DNA of 64,000 bases from assembly GCA_007693595.1 (NCBI GenBank), contig REDI01000038.1:1-64000 (forward strand). Reading direction: 5' to 3'. Below, one piece after another: positions 19,664 to 29,124 of this stretch. Under the pieces are notes generated by a model. The model did no database searches, was not told the DNA's origin, and saw nothing but the letters and a program-made list of their open reading frames with translations. How positions within the stretch are numbered: the first letter of the stretch is position 1; the number at the start of each line of letters is the position of its first letter. The stretch is from Deltaproteobacteria bacterium. GTDB lineage: Bacteria > Myxococcota_A > UBA796 > GCA-2862545. The position numbers were made by a program, and so were the translations under genes.

Positions 19664-22600
19664 ATGCCCCGCCCTTCCATGCTCGCCGTCCTGGCGCTGG
19701 CCCTTCCTGCTTCCGCCGGCCCTACAGGCCCCTTCCCCGACTGCTCCGAAGAGAGCTTCGAGCACTGTCCGAGCGAGCTGAACTGGTCCGACATCTCGTG
19801 GATCCCCGAGGGCGCCCGAGACACGGTCCGCCCCTACGAGCGCGACCTCGGCTCTGGCGTAGGCCTTGACCGCGCGCTCCGCCACAGCGCCGGCTCGTTC
19901 AAGGTCGTGGTCGCCGTCGTCGACAGCGGCATCGAGTGGCAGAACGGCGAGGCCGCCTCGACCGTCTGGCTCAACCAGGGCGAGTTGCCCCTGCCTCAGC
20001 GCGCCGACGGAACCGAGATCGTCGACGGCGACCTCGACGGCGACGGCGTGCACACCTTGGCCGACTGGGTCGAAGACCCACGGGTCTCGATCACCGCTGG
20101 CGTCGACGCGGCCGATCACGTGCTCGACCCCTCCGACCTCATCGCCACCTTCTCCAACGGGGTCGACGACGACGGCAACGGCTACATCGACGACATCGCG
20201 GGTTGGGACTTCTACGAGGACGATAACGATCCCTACGCAGCCTACGTGGACGGCTTCGCCGATCACGGCACCAGCGTCGTTCGAACGGTTGGGGCCTGGG
20301 CCGACGACCGTGGGCGGATCGGCGGCTGTCCAAACTGCGCCGTGATGCCGATACGGATCGGTGAGGCCTTCGTCACCGATGGCGACCGCATCGCCCTGGC
20401 CATCGCCTACCTGGCGGATCACGGCGTGGGGGCCGCCGCGATGGCGCTCGGGGCTCTCACCCAGCCCGGAGCGGTCGAAGCCGCCGCCCGGTACGCCGAA
20501 GATGCGGGCGTCATCCTTGTCAACGCGGGCGGCGACGAGAACGCCTGGCACCGAAACCGACCAGGCAGCGCCTCCCCCTTCCTCTTTGTCAAGTCGATCC
20601 GCGCCGACAACCGCGACGAGCGAAACAACGCCTTCAGCTTCATGAACACCATCCACTGCAACAACTTCGGTCCTAGGATGGATCTGGTCGCGCCGTCCAC
20701 CTCCTGTGCCACAGGAGCCACGGGAAAGATCGGCGGGATCGCGGGCTTGCTGCGAAGCGTCTCAGACGACCTCGGGCCACCTCACCCCTCCGCGGCCCAG
20801 CTCAAGGCGGTCCTACGAGGTACGGCCACCGATGTCGTCTTCGACGAGGACGACGCCGCGACGGCCCGGACCTTCCCGGCAGGGGTCGGCCGCGACTCCT
20901 TCTACGGAGCGGGCAGGGTCAACGCAGGCTCCGCGGTCGAGGCCCTCATCGCCGGAGACGTTCCGCCCCACGCACGCATCCACAGCCCCCGCTGGTTCGA
21001 CTGGTCTCACGACGGGACGGCACAGATCGTGGCCACTATTCAGGAGTCGGGCGGGAGCACCCCCGATCGATGGGTGCTCGAGGTCGGGATGGGCCCCGAT
21101 CCCGACAGCTGGTCCCAGGTCGCTGCGGGGCAAGGCTCGATCGACGGCCCCTTGGCCACCATCGAGCTTCCCACCCCGACCCCCTCCTTCGCCCCCCTGA
21201 CCGAGAGCGACCTCTTCCTCGATCGCTACCAACAAGCCCATCAACCTCTGGTGCAGATCCGACTCACCGTCACCGACACCGACGGGCGAACCGCCGAAGA
21301 CCGCACCGCCGTGTGGGTGGACCCCGATCCCGACCGGCTGCCGGGCTGGCCGGCTGTGCTCGATGGCTCGGTCGAAGCCGCCCCGAACCTGGCCGATCTG
21401 ACAGGCGACGGCATCCTCGAGGTCATCGTCGCCAGCTCCTCGGGCACCGTCTATGCGCTCGACGGCAACGCCGAGCCGCTCCCAGGCTTTCCCGTGCACA
21501 CCGGGCGCCACCCATGGCTCGACGCCGACCGTCACGGGAGCGCTCCGGCTTGGCAGGTCCTCCCTGAGCTTCGCGAGGGTCTGATCGGACAGCCCGCCAT
21601 CGGCGACGTCGATGGTGATGGCCGCCCGGACATCGTCGTGGGCAGCCTGGCCGGGAAGGTCTGGGCCTGGTCCAACCAAGGACAGCTCCTCGACGGCTTC
21701 CCCGTCGAGATCCAAGGGCGGCCTACCCCATGGGGGCGTGGACAAGCCTGGGATCACGCGATCTACGGCGCGACCGCCCTCGCCGACATCGACGGCGACG
21801 GTCGGCTCGAGATCATCGCAGGGGCTGGGGATCAGAGGCTCTACGCATGGCACGGCGACGGCCGCCTGGTCGACGGCTTCCCCGTCGAGCTGTGCAGTAC
21901 CTCCTGCGGCGAGCGCGGCTATCGGGTCATGTCGAGCCCCACCCTGGGCGACATCGACGGAGACGGCCGCCTCGACGCGGTCATCGGTACCAACGAGGTC
22001 CCGAGCGGAGCTGCGGGGGCCTTATACGCCGTCGACCTCGTCCGCGCCGAGATCAAGCCCGGCTACCCCATCGGTCGGCGCGGCTTGGTCAACACGACCC
22101 TGCTGCCCGTCATCGGCGAAGGGCACTCTTCCTCGCCCGCGCTCACGGATCTCGACGGCGACGGTCGGCTCGAGATCGCCTCCGCCCCCATGCTCGGCCT
22201 GTCTGATGTGCTCACCCACGACGGGCAGACGGCCCTCGATCCGAGCTACGTCTACTCCGACTTCGGGGCAGGGGCGCATTTCAGCGATGGCTCCTTGATC
22301 CAGTTCGTCAATCAGCCCGCCTGGGCCGATCTCGACGGCGATGGGATCGACGACTACATCGTCGGTGGATCGGGCAGCCCCTACCTCGTCTCGCTGGCCC
22401 TGGTGCGCGTTCAAGAGCACCAGCACGGCGTGATCGCCTTCAGCGGCGCAGACGGGCGCACCCTCCCCCACTTCCCCATGCAGATGGACAGCCTCTCCCT
22501 CATGACGGGGCCTGCGGTCGCAGATCTCGACGGAGACGGTCTGCCCGAGGTCATCGCGACCAGCTCCGGCCACCTGGTTCACGCTCAGGACATCGCCGGC

Positions 22601-22930
22601 CGCACGCCCGAAGGCTTCCCCAAGTTTCATGGAGGCTGGGCGCTCGGCGGGCCGGCCGTCGGAGACATCACGGGCGATGGATTCCTCGACGTGGTCGTGA
22701 CCACCCGCGAGGGCACGGTCCATGCTTGGCGGACCAACGGGCCCGCCGACGGCCTGGTGCTCTGGCCATCCATGCGCCATGACCCCGCGAACACGGGCAA
22801 CGCCCTCACCCCGCTGGCGCCCCAGGAGGGCCCTCGACAGGGCTGCTGCGCTCGAGGGAGCGCCGCTCAGGGCATGGCCGCGATCCTCTTCTTACCGCTG
22901 TTGGGGCTGGCCCGACGCCGGAAGCGCTGA
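19664..22930 (+). CDS. secreted subtilase-like protein with FG-GAP repeats and MYXO-CTERM tag
   Basis: Protein of 1088 residues with a signal peptide (about 1-18). Residues 75-430 follow the subtilisin fold: the catalytic Asp is at 87 (VVAVVDSGI) and the His at 201 (DHGTSVV). The oxyanion-hole Asn motif (AAGN) reads AGGD (Asp291). In place of GTSMAxP stands CATGATG; an ungapped alignment puts Thr350 at the Ser position, though a small insertion could let Ser347 serve. Residues 560-1050 hold about seven FG-GAP/VCBS-type calcium-binding repeats with DxDGDG loops. The end has Gly-Cys-Cys, a hydrophobic stretch and RRRKR, a MYXO-CTERM-type tag for surface anchoring. Protease activity is doubtful; surface display or binding is likely. 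Confidence 0.85.
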   Translation: MPRPSMLAVLALALPASAGPTGPFPDCSEESFEHCPSELNWSDISWIPEGARDTVRPYERDLGSGVGLDRALRHSAGSFKVVVAVVDSGIEWQNGEAASTVWLNQGELPLPQRADGTEIVDGDLDGDGVHTLADWVEDPRVSITAGVDAADHVLDPSDLIATFSNGVDDDGNGYIDDIAGWDFYEDDNDPYAAYVDGFADHGTSVVRTVGAWADDRGRIGGCPNCAVMPIRIGEAFVTDGDRIALAIAYLADHGVGAAAMALGALTQPGAVEAAARYAEDAGVILVNAGGDENAWHRNRPGSASPFLFVKSIRADNRDERNNAFSFMNTIHCNNFGPRMDLVAPSTSCATGATGKIGGIAGLLRSVSDDLGPPHPSAAQLKAVLRGTATDVVFDEDDAATARTFPAGVGRDSFYGAGRVNAGSAVEALIAGDVPPHARIHSPRWFDWSHDGTAQIVATIQESGGSTPDRWVLEVGMGPDPDSWSQVAAGQGSIDGPLATIELPTPTPSFAPLTESDLFLDRYQQAHQPLVQIRLTVTDTDGRTAEDRTAVWVDPDPDRLPGWPAVLDGSVEAAPNLADLTGDGILEVIVASSSGTVYALDGNAEPLPGFPVHTGRHPWLDADRHGSAPAWQVLPELREGLIGQPAIGDVDGDGRPDIVVGSLAGKVWAWSNQGQLLDGFPVEIQGRPTPWGRGQAWDHAIYGATALADIDGDGRLEIIAGAGDQRLYAWHGDGRLVDGFPVELCSTSCGERGYRVMSSPTLGDIDGDGRLDAVIGTNEVPSGAAGALYAVDLVRAEIKPGYPIGRRGLVNTTLLPVIGEGHSSSPALTDLDGDGRLEIASAPMLGLSDVLTHDGQTALDPSYVYSDFGAGAHFSDGSLIQFVNQPAWADLDGDGIDDYIVGGSGSPYLVSLALVRVQEHQHGVIAFSGADGRTLPHFPMQMDSLSLMTGPAVADLDGDGLPEVIATSSGHLVHAQDIAGRTPEGFPKFHGGWALGGPAVGDITGDGFLDVVVTTREGTVHAWRTNGPADGLVLWPSMRHDPANTGNALTPLAPQEGPRQGCCARGSAAQGMAAILFLPLLGLARRRKR

Positions 22931-22955
22931 GGGCCCCTTCGGCTCGCGGGCCCTC
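22929..22955. terminator. hairpin between convergent genes
   Basis: GAGGGCCC at 22929-22936 pairs with GGGCCCTC at 22948-22955 around an 11-base loop. It overlaps the stop of the FG-GAP protein gene and precedes the convergent gene end at 22971, so it could stop transcription from both sides. There is no U tract on either side. Confidence 0.5.
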
Positions 22956-22970
22956 CGCGCGCCCACCGAC

Positions 22971-25505
22971 TCAGCCCTGGTCTTCGCCTTCCTCATCGCC
23001 GTCCTCGTCGGAGCCCGACGCGCCCGAAGACGCTCGGGAGGGCGCGCCGCGTCGCGGCGCGGGGGGGAGCTCGTCGAGGGAGGGCTCGGTGAGCTTGAGT
23101 TCGACCTCGGGATCGAAGGCGCGGGCGTCGAGGTACTGCGAGAGGGTTGAGAGCCCATGCCCGACATAGTCGGTACGAACCTTCTGCTCGTTCATCGCAT
23201 ACTTGATCCCTCCGTGGATCAGATCGGGGCGCGCCGCGAAATAGCTGGAGGTCTCGTCGAACTGCATGACCCCCATAAAACGGATCGCCTCGCGGGTGGA
23301 GACGTCGTACTTTTCCTTTGCCTCGGGCTTGAACTTGGCCGCGATCCGATAGGCGGCCGCGGTGCCCTCGGAGTAGCAGAAGGTCTGCATCGCGGGGAGC
23401 TCCGTGGGGATCTTGTAGTAGCCTCCGACAAAGTCCGGGAAGGGAGATCGCTCCTCACTCCACTGGTAGTTGTCGATCATCCAGTCCGAGACCTCGAGAC
23501 CGAAGGCCGCCGCTCGCTCATCGCCCGTGAGCTTGTAGTACTGCGCCGAGGCCATGACGGACCAGGGACCAAACTGAACCATGTCGAGCCGATCGTCGTT
23601 GGTATACGTCCCGTGGGGCCATCGACCCGTCGGGCGCACTCGTTTCGCTCGCTCCCGGAACCACGGCTCATAATAGTCTAAAAACTTCGGATAGAACTCG
23701 ACCCATTCGGGTTCGTCGAAGTACTCTGCGACCAGCCCCAGGGCCAGGGCAGCCTCTCCGGGGACGATGTCGTTCTTCATGTTGTGGTAGCTGTGGCCAC
23801 GGTGCACATAGTAAGGGTCAAACTTGCCGTTGCTCTCGAGCCGGCTGAGCACGAACTTCGCCATAGCGCGGATATTCTCGTCTTCGCTGCGATCTCCGCT
23901 GACCCGAGCGTAGGGGACCCAGCCCAACAAGGCGACTGCGACCGTCCCAAGCTTCTGGTTCGGGGGCTTCCTTGGCACCTCGCCCGGCTTGAAGGGGTAG
24001 CGGAAGAGCATCGAGCCGGCCGGGGGGTGTGGCAGCCGGGAGTCGGGGGGATCGGTGTCGCGCACCGCGTAGCGCATGATCCAGTCCATGGCGCGCCGAG
24101 ACCCCTGCAGGTAGCGCGGGTCCTTTCGATAGCGCCAAGTGTCAGCGAGGTCCCGGACTCCCAGGAGGTGTCGGACCTCGTTGTAGTCGCTCGAGAAGCG
24201 GTTCTGTTCCGGCCAATACTTGTAGGTGAAGCTGTCGTCTTCTTGCAGGTTGTAGAGCCACCACTCCCCCCCTGCCACGAGCATGTCTCGGATACGATCG
24301 TCGGTGAGGTCCCGCATCTTGACTTCGGGCATGCCACGAACCAGCCGCACCGCACCCGCGCCGCCTCCAGGACGTTTCTCCATGAAGTGGCTCGTACGCA
24401 TCAGATCGAAGCGTGTGCGCGAGTCCTCCCAAGGCCTGGGGTGGTTCCAGCCGAAGCGCTGCACCCCATCGCGGAGCATGGCCTCGGCGGACTTAAACGC
24501 GCGCGGGACCGCCTCGGAGCCAGGGACATAGGTAAACTTTTCGGGCTTCAGCCCCCTGGCGCGACGCAGGAAGAATCCATCGACCCCCAACTCGAAGAGC
24601 TCGAAGATGGCATAGGCGCTCCGTGGCTCGATCTGCGCCCGCTCCATGACGACGTGGACCTCGAGGCGCACGTCGTCCAGCCGATCCTCGAGGATGCCGT
24701 GCCCCTCGATGGCGACATGACGGTCCCACTGCCGCTGGACCTTGCTCGCCAGCTCGTCGAGCACCCGCTCGAGATTACGCCCAACCGAATGACGGATCAC
24801 CAGCGTATGTCCCTGCAAGCGCGCGCTCGCCATCAAGCGCACCGAAGACTTGGGCTTCCAGCTCTGTGCGGGAGGGGGGCGCCCCTCGAGTCGCGCCCGC
24901 AGGCCCTCGAGGAGGAGCGTACCCGTCGAGAGAGGGACCACGCTCGGAGACTCGCGTACCGTGTAGATAAAGAGCTGCTCGGTGACTCGCCGGAGCTGGA
25001 ACCACTCCAGATGGTCGTGCTGAGCCAGTCGCGAGATGACGGTCGCGTCGCGATCGATGGCCTGCGTCAGATCTCGGTAGACCACCACGGCTCGGACCCC
25101 GAGCTCGCGCACGGCCGCGGCCGCCGCCTTCTCGTCGGTGGCGTGTAGGAGCGACTTGAGCTCCTCGGGCAGCGGCAGCTCGTCGGCGTCCGCGTCGAGC
25201 TTTGGGCCGATCACCAAGGTCTTTCCACTCTTCGCGAAGCTCTGGAGCTCGCCCTTGGCTGCCTTCGAGAGGCGCGGCCGCGCCAGCTCGGCCAGACAGG
25301 CGTCGAAGCGCTCTTCGTGGCTGCCGCGCAAGGTGGTACAAGCCTTGGTTCGATCCGACTTGGGCGGTCGGTACATGTCGGCGAGCTCCCCAGTAAGCTC
25401 CTGCTCCGGGGCCCGGCTCATGTAGCCTTGCCAGACGATCAACCCCCCGACGACTCCCGCCGCCAGGACAACACCGACCACCGCTTCACGGATCCACGAC
25501 TTCAT
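22971..25505 (-). CDS. large membrane-anchored protein with alpha-helical barrel-like C-terminal half
   Basis: Protein of 844 residues from the ATG at 25505, with GAGGAG about 6 bases upstream; the frame is open to 25565. One N-terminal transmembrane helix (about 8-25) leaves the rest outside. Residues about 260-370 vaguely resemble AMMECR1-type domains (VRLEVHVVMERAQI, then GVDGFFLRRARG). Residues 420-790 contain repeated aromatic-rich helical hairpins (GEWWLYNLQEDDSF, HSYHNMKNDIVPGEAALALG, GRWPHGTYTNDDRL), like the (alpha/alpha)6 barrels of glycan epimerases and hydrolases. The tail is acidic and disordered. I cannot name the family with confidence; a cell-envelope glycan role is inference. 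Confidence 0.7.
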   Translation of the reverse strand: MKSWIREAVVGVVLAAGVVGGLIVWQGYMSRAPEQELTGELADMYRPPKSDRTKACTTLRGSHEERFDACLAELARPRLSKAAKGELQSFAKSGKTLVIGPKLDADADELPLPEELKSLLHATDEKAAAAAVRELGVRAVVVYRDLTQAIDRDATVISRLAQHDHLEWFQLRRVTEQLFIYTVRESPSVVPLSTGTLLLEGLRARLEGRPPPAQSWKPKSSVRLMASARLQGHTLVIRHSVGRNLERVLDELASKVQRQWDRHVAIEGHGILEDRLDDVRLEVHVVMERAQIEPRSAYAIFELFELGVDGFFLRRARGLKPEKFTYVPGSEAVPRAFKSAEAMLRDGVQRFGWNHPRPWEDSRTRFDLMRTSHFMEKRPGGGAGAVRLVRGMPEVKMRDLTDDRIRDMLVAGGEWWLYNLQEDDSFTYKYWPEQNRFSSDYNEVRHLLGVRDLADTWRYRKDPRYLQGSRRAMDWIMRYAVRDTDPPDSRLPHPPAGSMLFRYPFKPGEVPRKPPNQKLGTVAVALLGWVPYARVSGDRSEDENIRAMAKFVLSRLESNGKFDPYYVHRGHSYHNMKNDIVPGEAALALGLVAEYFDEPEWVEFYPKFLDYYEPWFRERAKRVRPTGRWPHGTYTNDDRLDMVQFGPWSVMASAQYYKLTGDERAAAFGLEVSDWMIDNYQWSEERSPFPDFVGGYYKIPTELPAMQTFCYSEGTAAAYRIAAKFKPEAKEKYDVSTREAIRFMGVMQFDETSSYFAARPDLIHGGIKYAMNEQKVRTDYVGHGLSTLSQYLDARAFDPEVELKLTEPSLDELPPAPRRGAPSRASSGASGSDEDGDEEGEDQG

Positions 25506-25671
25506 GACCACTCCTCGCTCCGACGGGGCTATCCCGATCCATCCTCCCGCCCAACTTCCATCCACCCGACCAGCCTCACTTGCGCCTCATCCCCCCACCC
25601 GTTAGCTGCCGCCGTCCCGGTGCCGGTTCGATCCGCGCCGCTGCCCTCCACTGAAACGTCAGGAACGTCCC

Positions 25672-25977
25672 ATGGCCAAGACCAGCCAGCTCAATCGTCA
25701 AAAGAAGCGTGAAAAGCTCGTCCAGCGGTACGCCGCGAAGCGCGCCGAGCTCAAGCGTCGCTCGAAAGACAGCAGCCTCAGCCCCGAAGACCGCATGGCC
25801 GCCCGCGAAGCGCTCGCGAGCCTGCCCCGCAACAGCTCCCCGGTCCGCCTCACCAGCCGGTGCATGGTCTCCGGCCGCAGTCGCGCGGTTTACCGCAAGT
25901 TCAAGCTGAGCCGGATCGCCTTCCGCGAGCTCGCGCACGCAGGCCATCTTCCAGGCGTCAAGAAAGCCTCCTGGTAG
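25672..25977 (+). CDS. rpsN: 30S ribosomal protein S14 (zinc-free long form)
   Basis: Protein of 101 residues, the length of the zinc-free uS14 type (the zinc form is about 61 with two CxxC pairs; here there is a single Cys). The C-terminal half [19 protein letters not shown], then [15 protein letters not shown], is diagnostic. It binds 16S rRNA in the 30S head. AGGAACG lies about 7 bases before the ATG. It stands alone, away from the spc operon where S14 is normally found, and is followed by a terminator-like hairpin. Confidence 0.93.
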   Translation: MAKTSQLNRQKKREKLVQRYAAKRAELKRRSKDSSLSPEDRMAAREALASLPRNSSPVRLTSRCMVSGRSRAVYRKFKLSRIAFRELAHAGHLPGVKKASW

Positions 25978-26005
25978 GTCCGCGCAGTCGCCGCACCGCG
26001 CAGCA

Positions 26006-26038
26006 GAGCCGACCCCCTCTCCTCGAAGGGGTCGGCTC
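26006..26038 (+). terminator. terminator-like hairpin after rpsN
   Basis: An 11-base perfect stem (26006-26016 with 26028-26038, GAGCCGACCCC / GGGGTCGGCTC) with an 11-base loop, 28 bases after the rpsN stop. The following CTGCTATT is only weakly T-rich, so termination may be partial or assisted. Confidence 0.65.
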
Positions 26039-26070
26039 CTGCTATTAATCGGGTCGTTTAACTGGAGACT

Positions 26071-26100
26071 TCCCGTCGCACGGCGAGCGAAGCGACGGGA
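26071..26100. terminator. second hairpin, probably for the minus-strand gene
   Basis: TCCCGTCGC at 26071-26079 pairs with GCGACGGGA at 26092-26100 around a 12-base loop. It lies 29 bases beyond the stop of the VWA gene on the minus strand and just after the rpsN hairpin, so the two together could insulate the convergent units. Confidence 0.5.
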
Positions 26101-26128
26101 GGACGTCCAGCCCGGGTGGGGGCGCGGC

Positions 26129-28015
26129 TCAGCGCCAGCTAAAGGCTCGATCGCCCTTGAGCTGCATCGCGCGTTCGATGAGATCGATCAGCTCAGCGTC
26201 TTCGGGGTACTCTTGGCGCTGCCCGTCCTGGGCGAGCTGGAGCACGCGCGCCATGCTGACATCCTGCATGGGAGGGCTCGCGCGCAGCAGCTCGGCGAAG
26301 CCCGCGACCGCAGCCTGGATCTTGAGCTGGCGGCTGGCGTCGTCGAACTGCGCGGGCAGCGCGCCGACGTCGAGCGCATAGCTCCGCTCCACCGAGGGGT
26401 TGTCCGGGCCTGGAGCCTTGCTTCGAACTCGCATCTCACCGAGCTTGCCTTCCGAACCCTCCTCGAGCTCGAGCTCGAACAGGGCAGTCACCTGATGGCC
26501 CGAGCCCACCTCGCCCGCGTCGACCTTGTCATCTCGGAAGTCGCGGTGCTCGAGGTGACGGTTCTCGTAGCCGATGAGGCGCCAGGAACGGACCTTGTTC
26601 GGATCGAAGTCCACCTGGAGCTTGACGTCCTTGGCGATGTTCTCGAGGGTCGAGGAGAGCTTGTCGACGAAGAGGCGTCGGCTCTCTTGCATGGAGTCGA
26701 TGTAGTAGTAGTTGCCGTCCCCGTCATTGGCCAAGCGCTCCATGCGGGTGTCCTTGTAGTTGCCATTTCCAAAGCCGAGGGTCGTCAGCGTGATCCCCCG
26801 GTCCGCATGTGCCCGGATCATCTCGGAGAGCGCCGAGTGACTGGTCTGACCGACGTTCGCGTCACCATCGGAGGCGATGATCACCCGGTTGACGCTCCCT
26901 GGCTGGAAAGACCGCTCCGCCAAGCCATATGCCAGCTCGATTCCAGCGCTCATCGCCGTGGATCCGCCAGCGTGCAACCCGTTTACCGCCCGCTCGATCC
27001 GGGCCCGCTCACTGACGGGGGTGGGATCCAGCAGGACCTTGGAGCCCGAGGCGTAGGTCGCGATGGCGAGGGTGTCGCCATCTTCGAGCTCATCGGTCAG
27101 CATCATGATGCTCTTCTTCACCAAGTCGATCCGATCGGGTCCGCGCATCGACCCCGAGACATCGACCAAGAAGGTCAGGTTGACGGGCTTGCGCTGATCG
27201 TAAGAAACGTGTCGGCCCTGCACCCCGACGCTCATCAGGACCTTGTTGTCGGTGTACGGGGACGGCGCCGCCTCGACATCGACCGCGAAGGGCTCCCCCT
27301 CCTTGGGCTGTTGGTACTCGTAGGGGAAGTAGTTGACGAACTCCTCGACGCGCACGGCGGCGGTCGGGGGGAGGTGGCCGCTCCGCAGCTTGCGACGGGT
27401 GATGGTGTAGCTCGCGGTGTCCACGTCGATCGAGAAGGTCGCCATGCGATCGTCGCGGGTGAGCTTGACGTCGCGCACCCCGTGGTTGGTGAACTGCTCG
27501 CCGCCAGACTCGACCCTGGGAGCAGGCGCCGGCCGAGTCGTAGGCCGCACGGCACCGAGCTCGGCGGGTCGACTCGGCGCACGGCGCGCCCGCCGCTCCG
27601 AGAGGGCGCTCCTTCCGACCGCGGCGGAGGAGCCCCCATAGGCCTCTTCGTCCACCATCACGTCCGGGCTGGGAGCGTGGCGCGTGGCGACGGAGCCAGT
27701 GGTACGGGAAGGCGCGGGCTCAGGCTCCGCCGTCGCGGGACCGTCGGAGAGATCCAGCGTGTCTCCCTCAACTCTGGCCTTCGAGGGCGACTGGGTCGTC
27801 TCGGACCGGGCCCCCGTGGTTGAGCGAGCCACCTCGCGCTCGACCTGCGCGGGCTCCTCCGCGACGACCTCACGCCCGTCCGCCTCGATGGTGGAAGTGG
27901 AGCGCTGGTTGAGGTCGGGGGATGAATCCGCTTCTAGCGGAGCGCGGTGTCCGCCACAGGAGGCCGTGGCGAGGATGAGGGTGAGGGGAAGGACCCGAAG
28001 GGTGGACGTGTTCAT
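26129..28015 (-). CDS. VWA-domain lipoprotein (YfbK-like)
   Basis: Protein of 628 residues. Lipobox ATASC gives acylated Cys20. A disordered, charged region of about 150 residues follows. The YfbK-type N-terminal conserved region starts near 185 (DDRMATFSIDVDTASYTI), the VWA domain has the MIDAS motif DVSGSM at 285-290 with its Thr (GGSTAMSAG) and Asp (ASDGDANVG) partners, and the C-terminal DUF3520-like domain ends the protein. The MIDAS site binds a divalent metal and usually a protein partner. No partner gene is adjacent. GAGAGAACC precedes the ATG. Confidence 0.88.
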   Translation of the reverse strand: MNTSTLRVLPLTLILATASCGGHRAPLEADSSPDLNQRSTSTIEADGREVVAEEPAQVEREVARSTTGARSETTQSPSKARVEGDTLDLSDGPATAEPEPAPSRTTGSVATRHAPSPDVMVDEEAYGGSSAAVGRSALSERRARRAPSRPAELGAVRPTTRPAPAPRVESGGEQFTNHGVRDVKLTRDDRMATFSIDVDTASYTITRRKLRSGHLPPTAAVRVEEFVNYFPYEYQQPKEGEPFAVDVEAAPSPYTDNKVLMSVGVQGRHVSYDQRKPVNLTFLVDVSGSMRGPDRIDLVKKSIMMLTDELEDGDTLAIATYASGSKVLLDPTPVSERARIERAVNGLHAGGSTAMSAGIELAYGLAERSFQPGSVNRVIIASDGDANVGQTSHSALSEMIRAHADRGITLTTLGFGNGNYKDTRMERLANDGDGNYYYIDSMQESRRLFVDKLSSTLENIAKDVKLQVDFDPNKVRSWRLIGYENRHLEHRDFRDDKVDAGEVGSGHQVTALFELELEEGSEGKLGEMRVRSKAPGPDNPSVERSYALDVGALPAQFDDASRQLKIQAAVAGFAELLRASPPMQDVSMARVLQLAQDGQRQEYPEDAELIDLIERAMQLKGDRAFSWR

Positions 28016-28155
28016 GGTTCTCTCCGTGCGGCGCCGGTTCGTACCGGCCAGGTTCGCAGGGAGAACGGGACCACGTCCCGGCGCTTACACCCCCGGACAC
28101 AAAAACTTCCGACCTCGGGATAACCCAGCCAAAAAGCGGACTATCCTGCCGAAGC

Positions 28156-29097
28156 CTAACCCTCGACCCCGAGCTTCGACAGCAGCTCCCGGCGCTCGCG
28201 TTTCGACAGGCCGCTCTGCGCCAAGGCCTGGTGGACCCTGTCGGCATCGACCGCGCGTCGCAAGACCTCGATCTCTTGACGGCTGAAGAAGCCCCCCCCA
28301 ACCCGGTAGTCGCGGAACGCTTCATGGGCGACGGGCACCCAAGCCGCGACCAGCTCTGCGATCTTGTCAGCATAGACCCTGATCTCGTACTGTGCGTGTG
28401 CGTCGGCGCGCAGCGAGAGGAAATGCAAGAGGTTGTGCAGGTCGATCTTCCAGTACCACTGGGTGTAGTAGTTGACCGTTAGATTCATGCGCGCCAGCTC
28501 GCGCGCGAGCATGGACCGCTCGGGGTCTTCCGGGGAGCCATCGCCTTGGTCGTTGAGCAGCCAAGCGTAGGTCTGGTAGGACTGGAGCGCGTCGCGACGG
28601 AGAAGGTCCAAAACCTTGGCGCCTTCGGCAGGCGAGAGCACCTGCTCGCGCCCCTGACGGTTCGAGGTGGACTGCGCCGCGAGTTGGTCGGGAGTAGGCA
28701 GGTAGAACTCGCGGTCGAGGATGCTGTAGCGCGCGCTGTACTCGTTGACGTTGGCCGTTCGGTGCCGGATCCACTGTCGCGCGACGAAGATCGGGAGCTT
28801 GACGTGCAGCTTGAGCTCACACATCTCGAAGGGGGTGGTGTGCCGGTGGCGCATCAGGTACCGGATCAAGCCTCGATCGGACGAGGCCGTCTTGGTGCCC
28901 TTGCCGTACGAGACGCGCGCCGCTTGCACGATGGCCGCGTCGTCGCCCATATAGTCCACCACCCGAACAAAGCCGTGGTCGAGGAGGGGGTGGAGCCGGT
29001 GGAGCTGTTCTTCGAGCGCAGGAACCGTCGGGCGACGGGTCGGTTCGGGTGGCCGCGCGAGCAGCTCCTCGAGCTCGGCGTTGCGGTCGTCGCTCAT
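28156..29097 (-). CDS. thyX: FAD-dependent thymidylate synthase
   Basis: Protein of 313 residues from the ATG at 29097, which has GGAGG five bases upstream; an ATG four codons earlier lacks such a site. It makes dTMP from dUMP using methylene-tetrahydrofolate, FAD and NADPH. The ThyX signature RHRx7S is complete: Arg111-His-Arg113, seven residues, Ser121 ([11 protein letters not shown]). A DUMP/FAD-binding [18 protein letters not shown] segment follows. It is longer than many ThyX proteins (about 220-250), with extra N- and C-terminal parts. Confidence 0.93.
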   Translation of the reverse strand: MSDDRNAELEELLARPPEPTRRPTVPALEEQLHRLHPLLDHGFVRVVDYMGDDAAIVQAARVSYGKGTKTASSDRGLIRYLMRHRHTTPFEMCELKLHVKLPIFVARQWIRHRTANVNEYSARYSILDREFYLPTPDQLAAQSTSNRQGREQVLSPAEGAKVLDLLRRDALQSYQTYAWLLNDQGDGSPEDPERSMLARELARMNLTVNYYTQWYWKIDLHNLLHFLSLRADAHAQYEIRVYADKIAELVAAWVPVAHEAFRDYRVGGGFFSRQEIEVLRRAVDADRVHQALAQSGLSKRERRELLSKLGVEG

Positions 29098-29124
29098 CGG
29101 AACCTCCAAGGTTGAGCCGCGTCC

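Noticed and set aside
26213-27823. 536-codon plus-strand frame opposite the VWA lipoprotein gene
   Set aside because: The VWA gene shows clear motifs throughout; the opposite frame has none and is a by-product of high GC codon use.
28033-28048. Six-base hairpin GCCGGT-TCGT-ACCGGC upstream of the VWA gene
   Set aside because: Too short to separate from chance in this sequence and not placed as a terminator.
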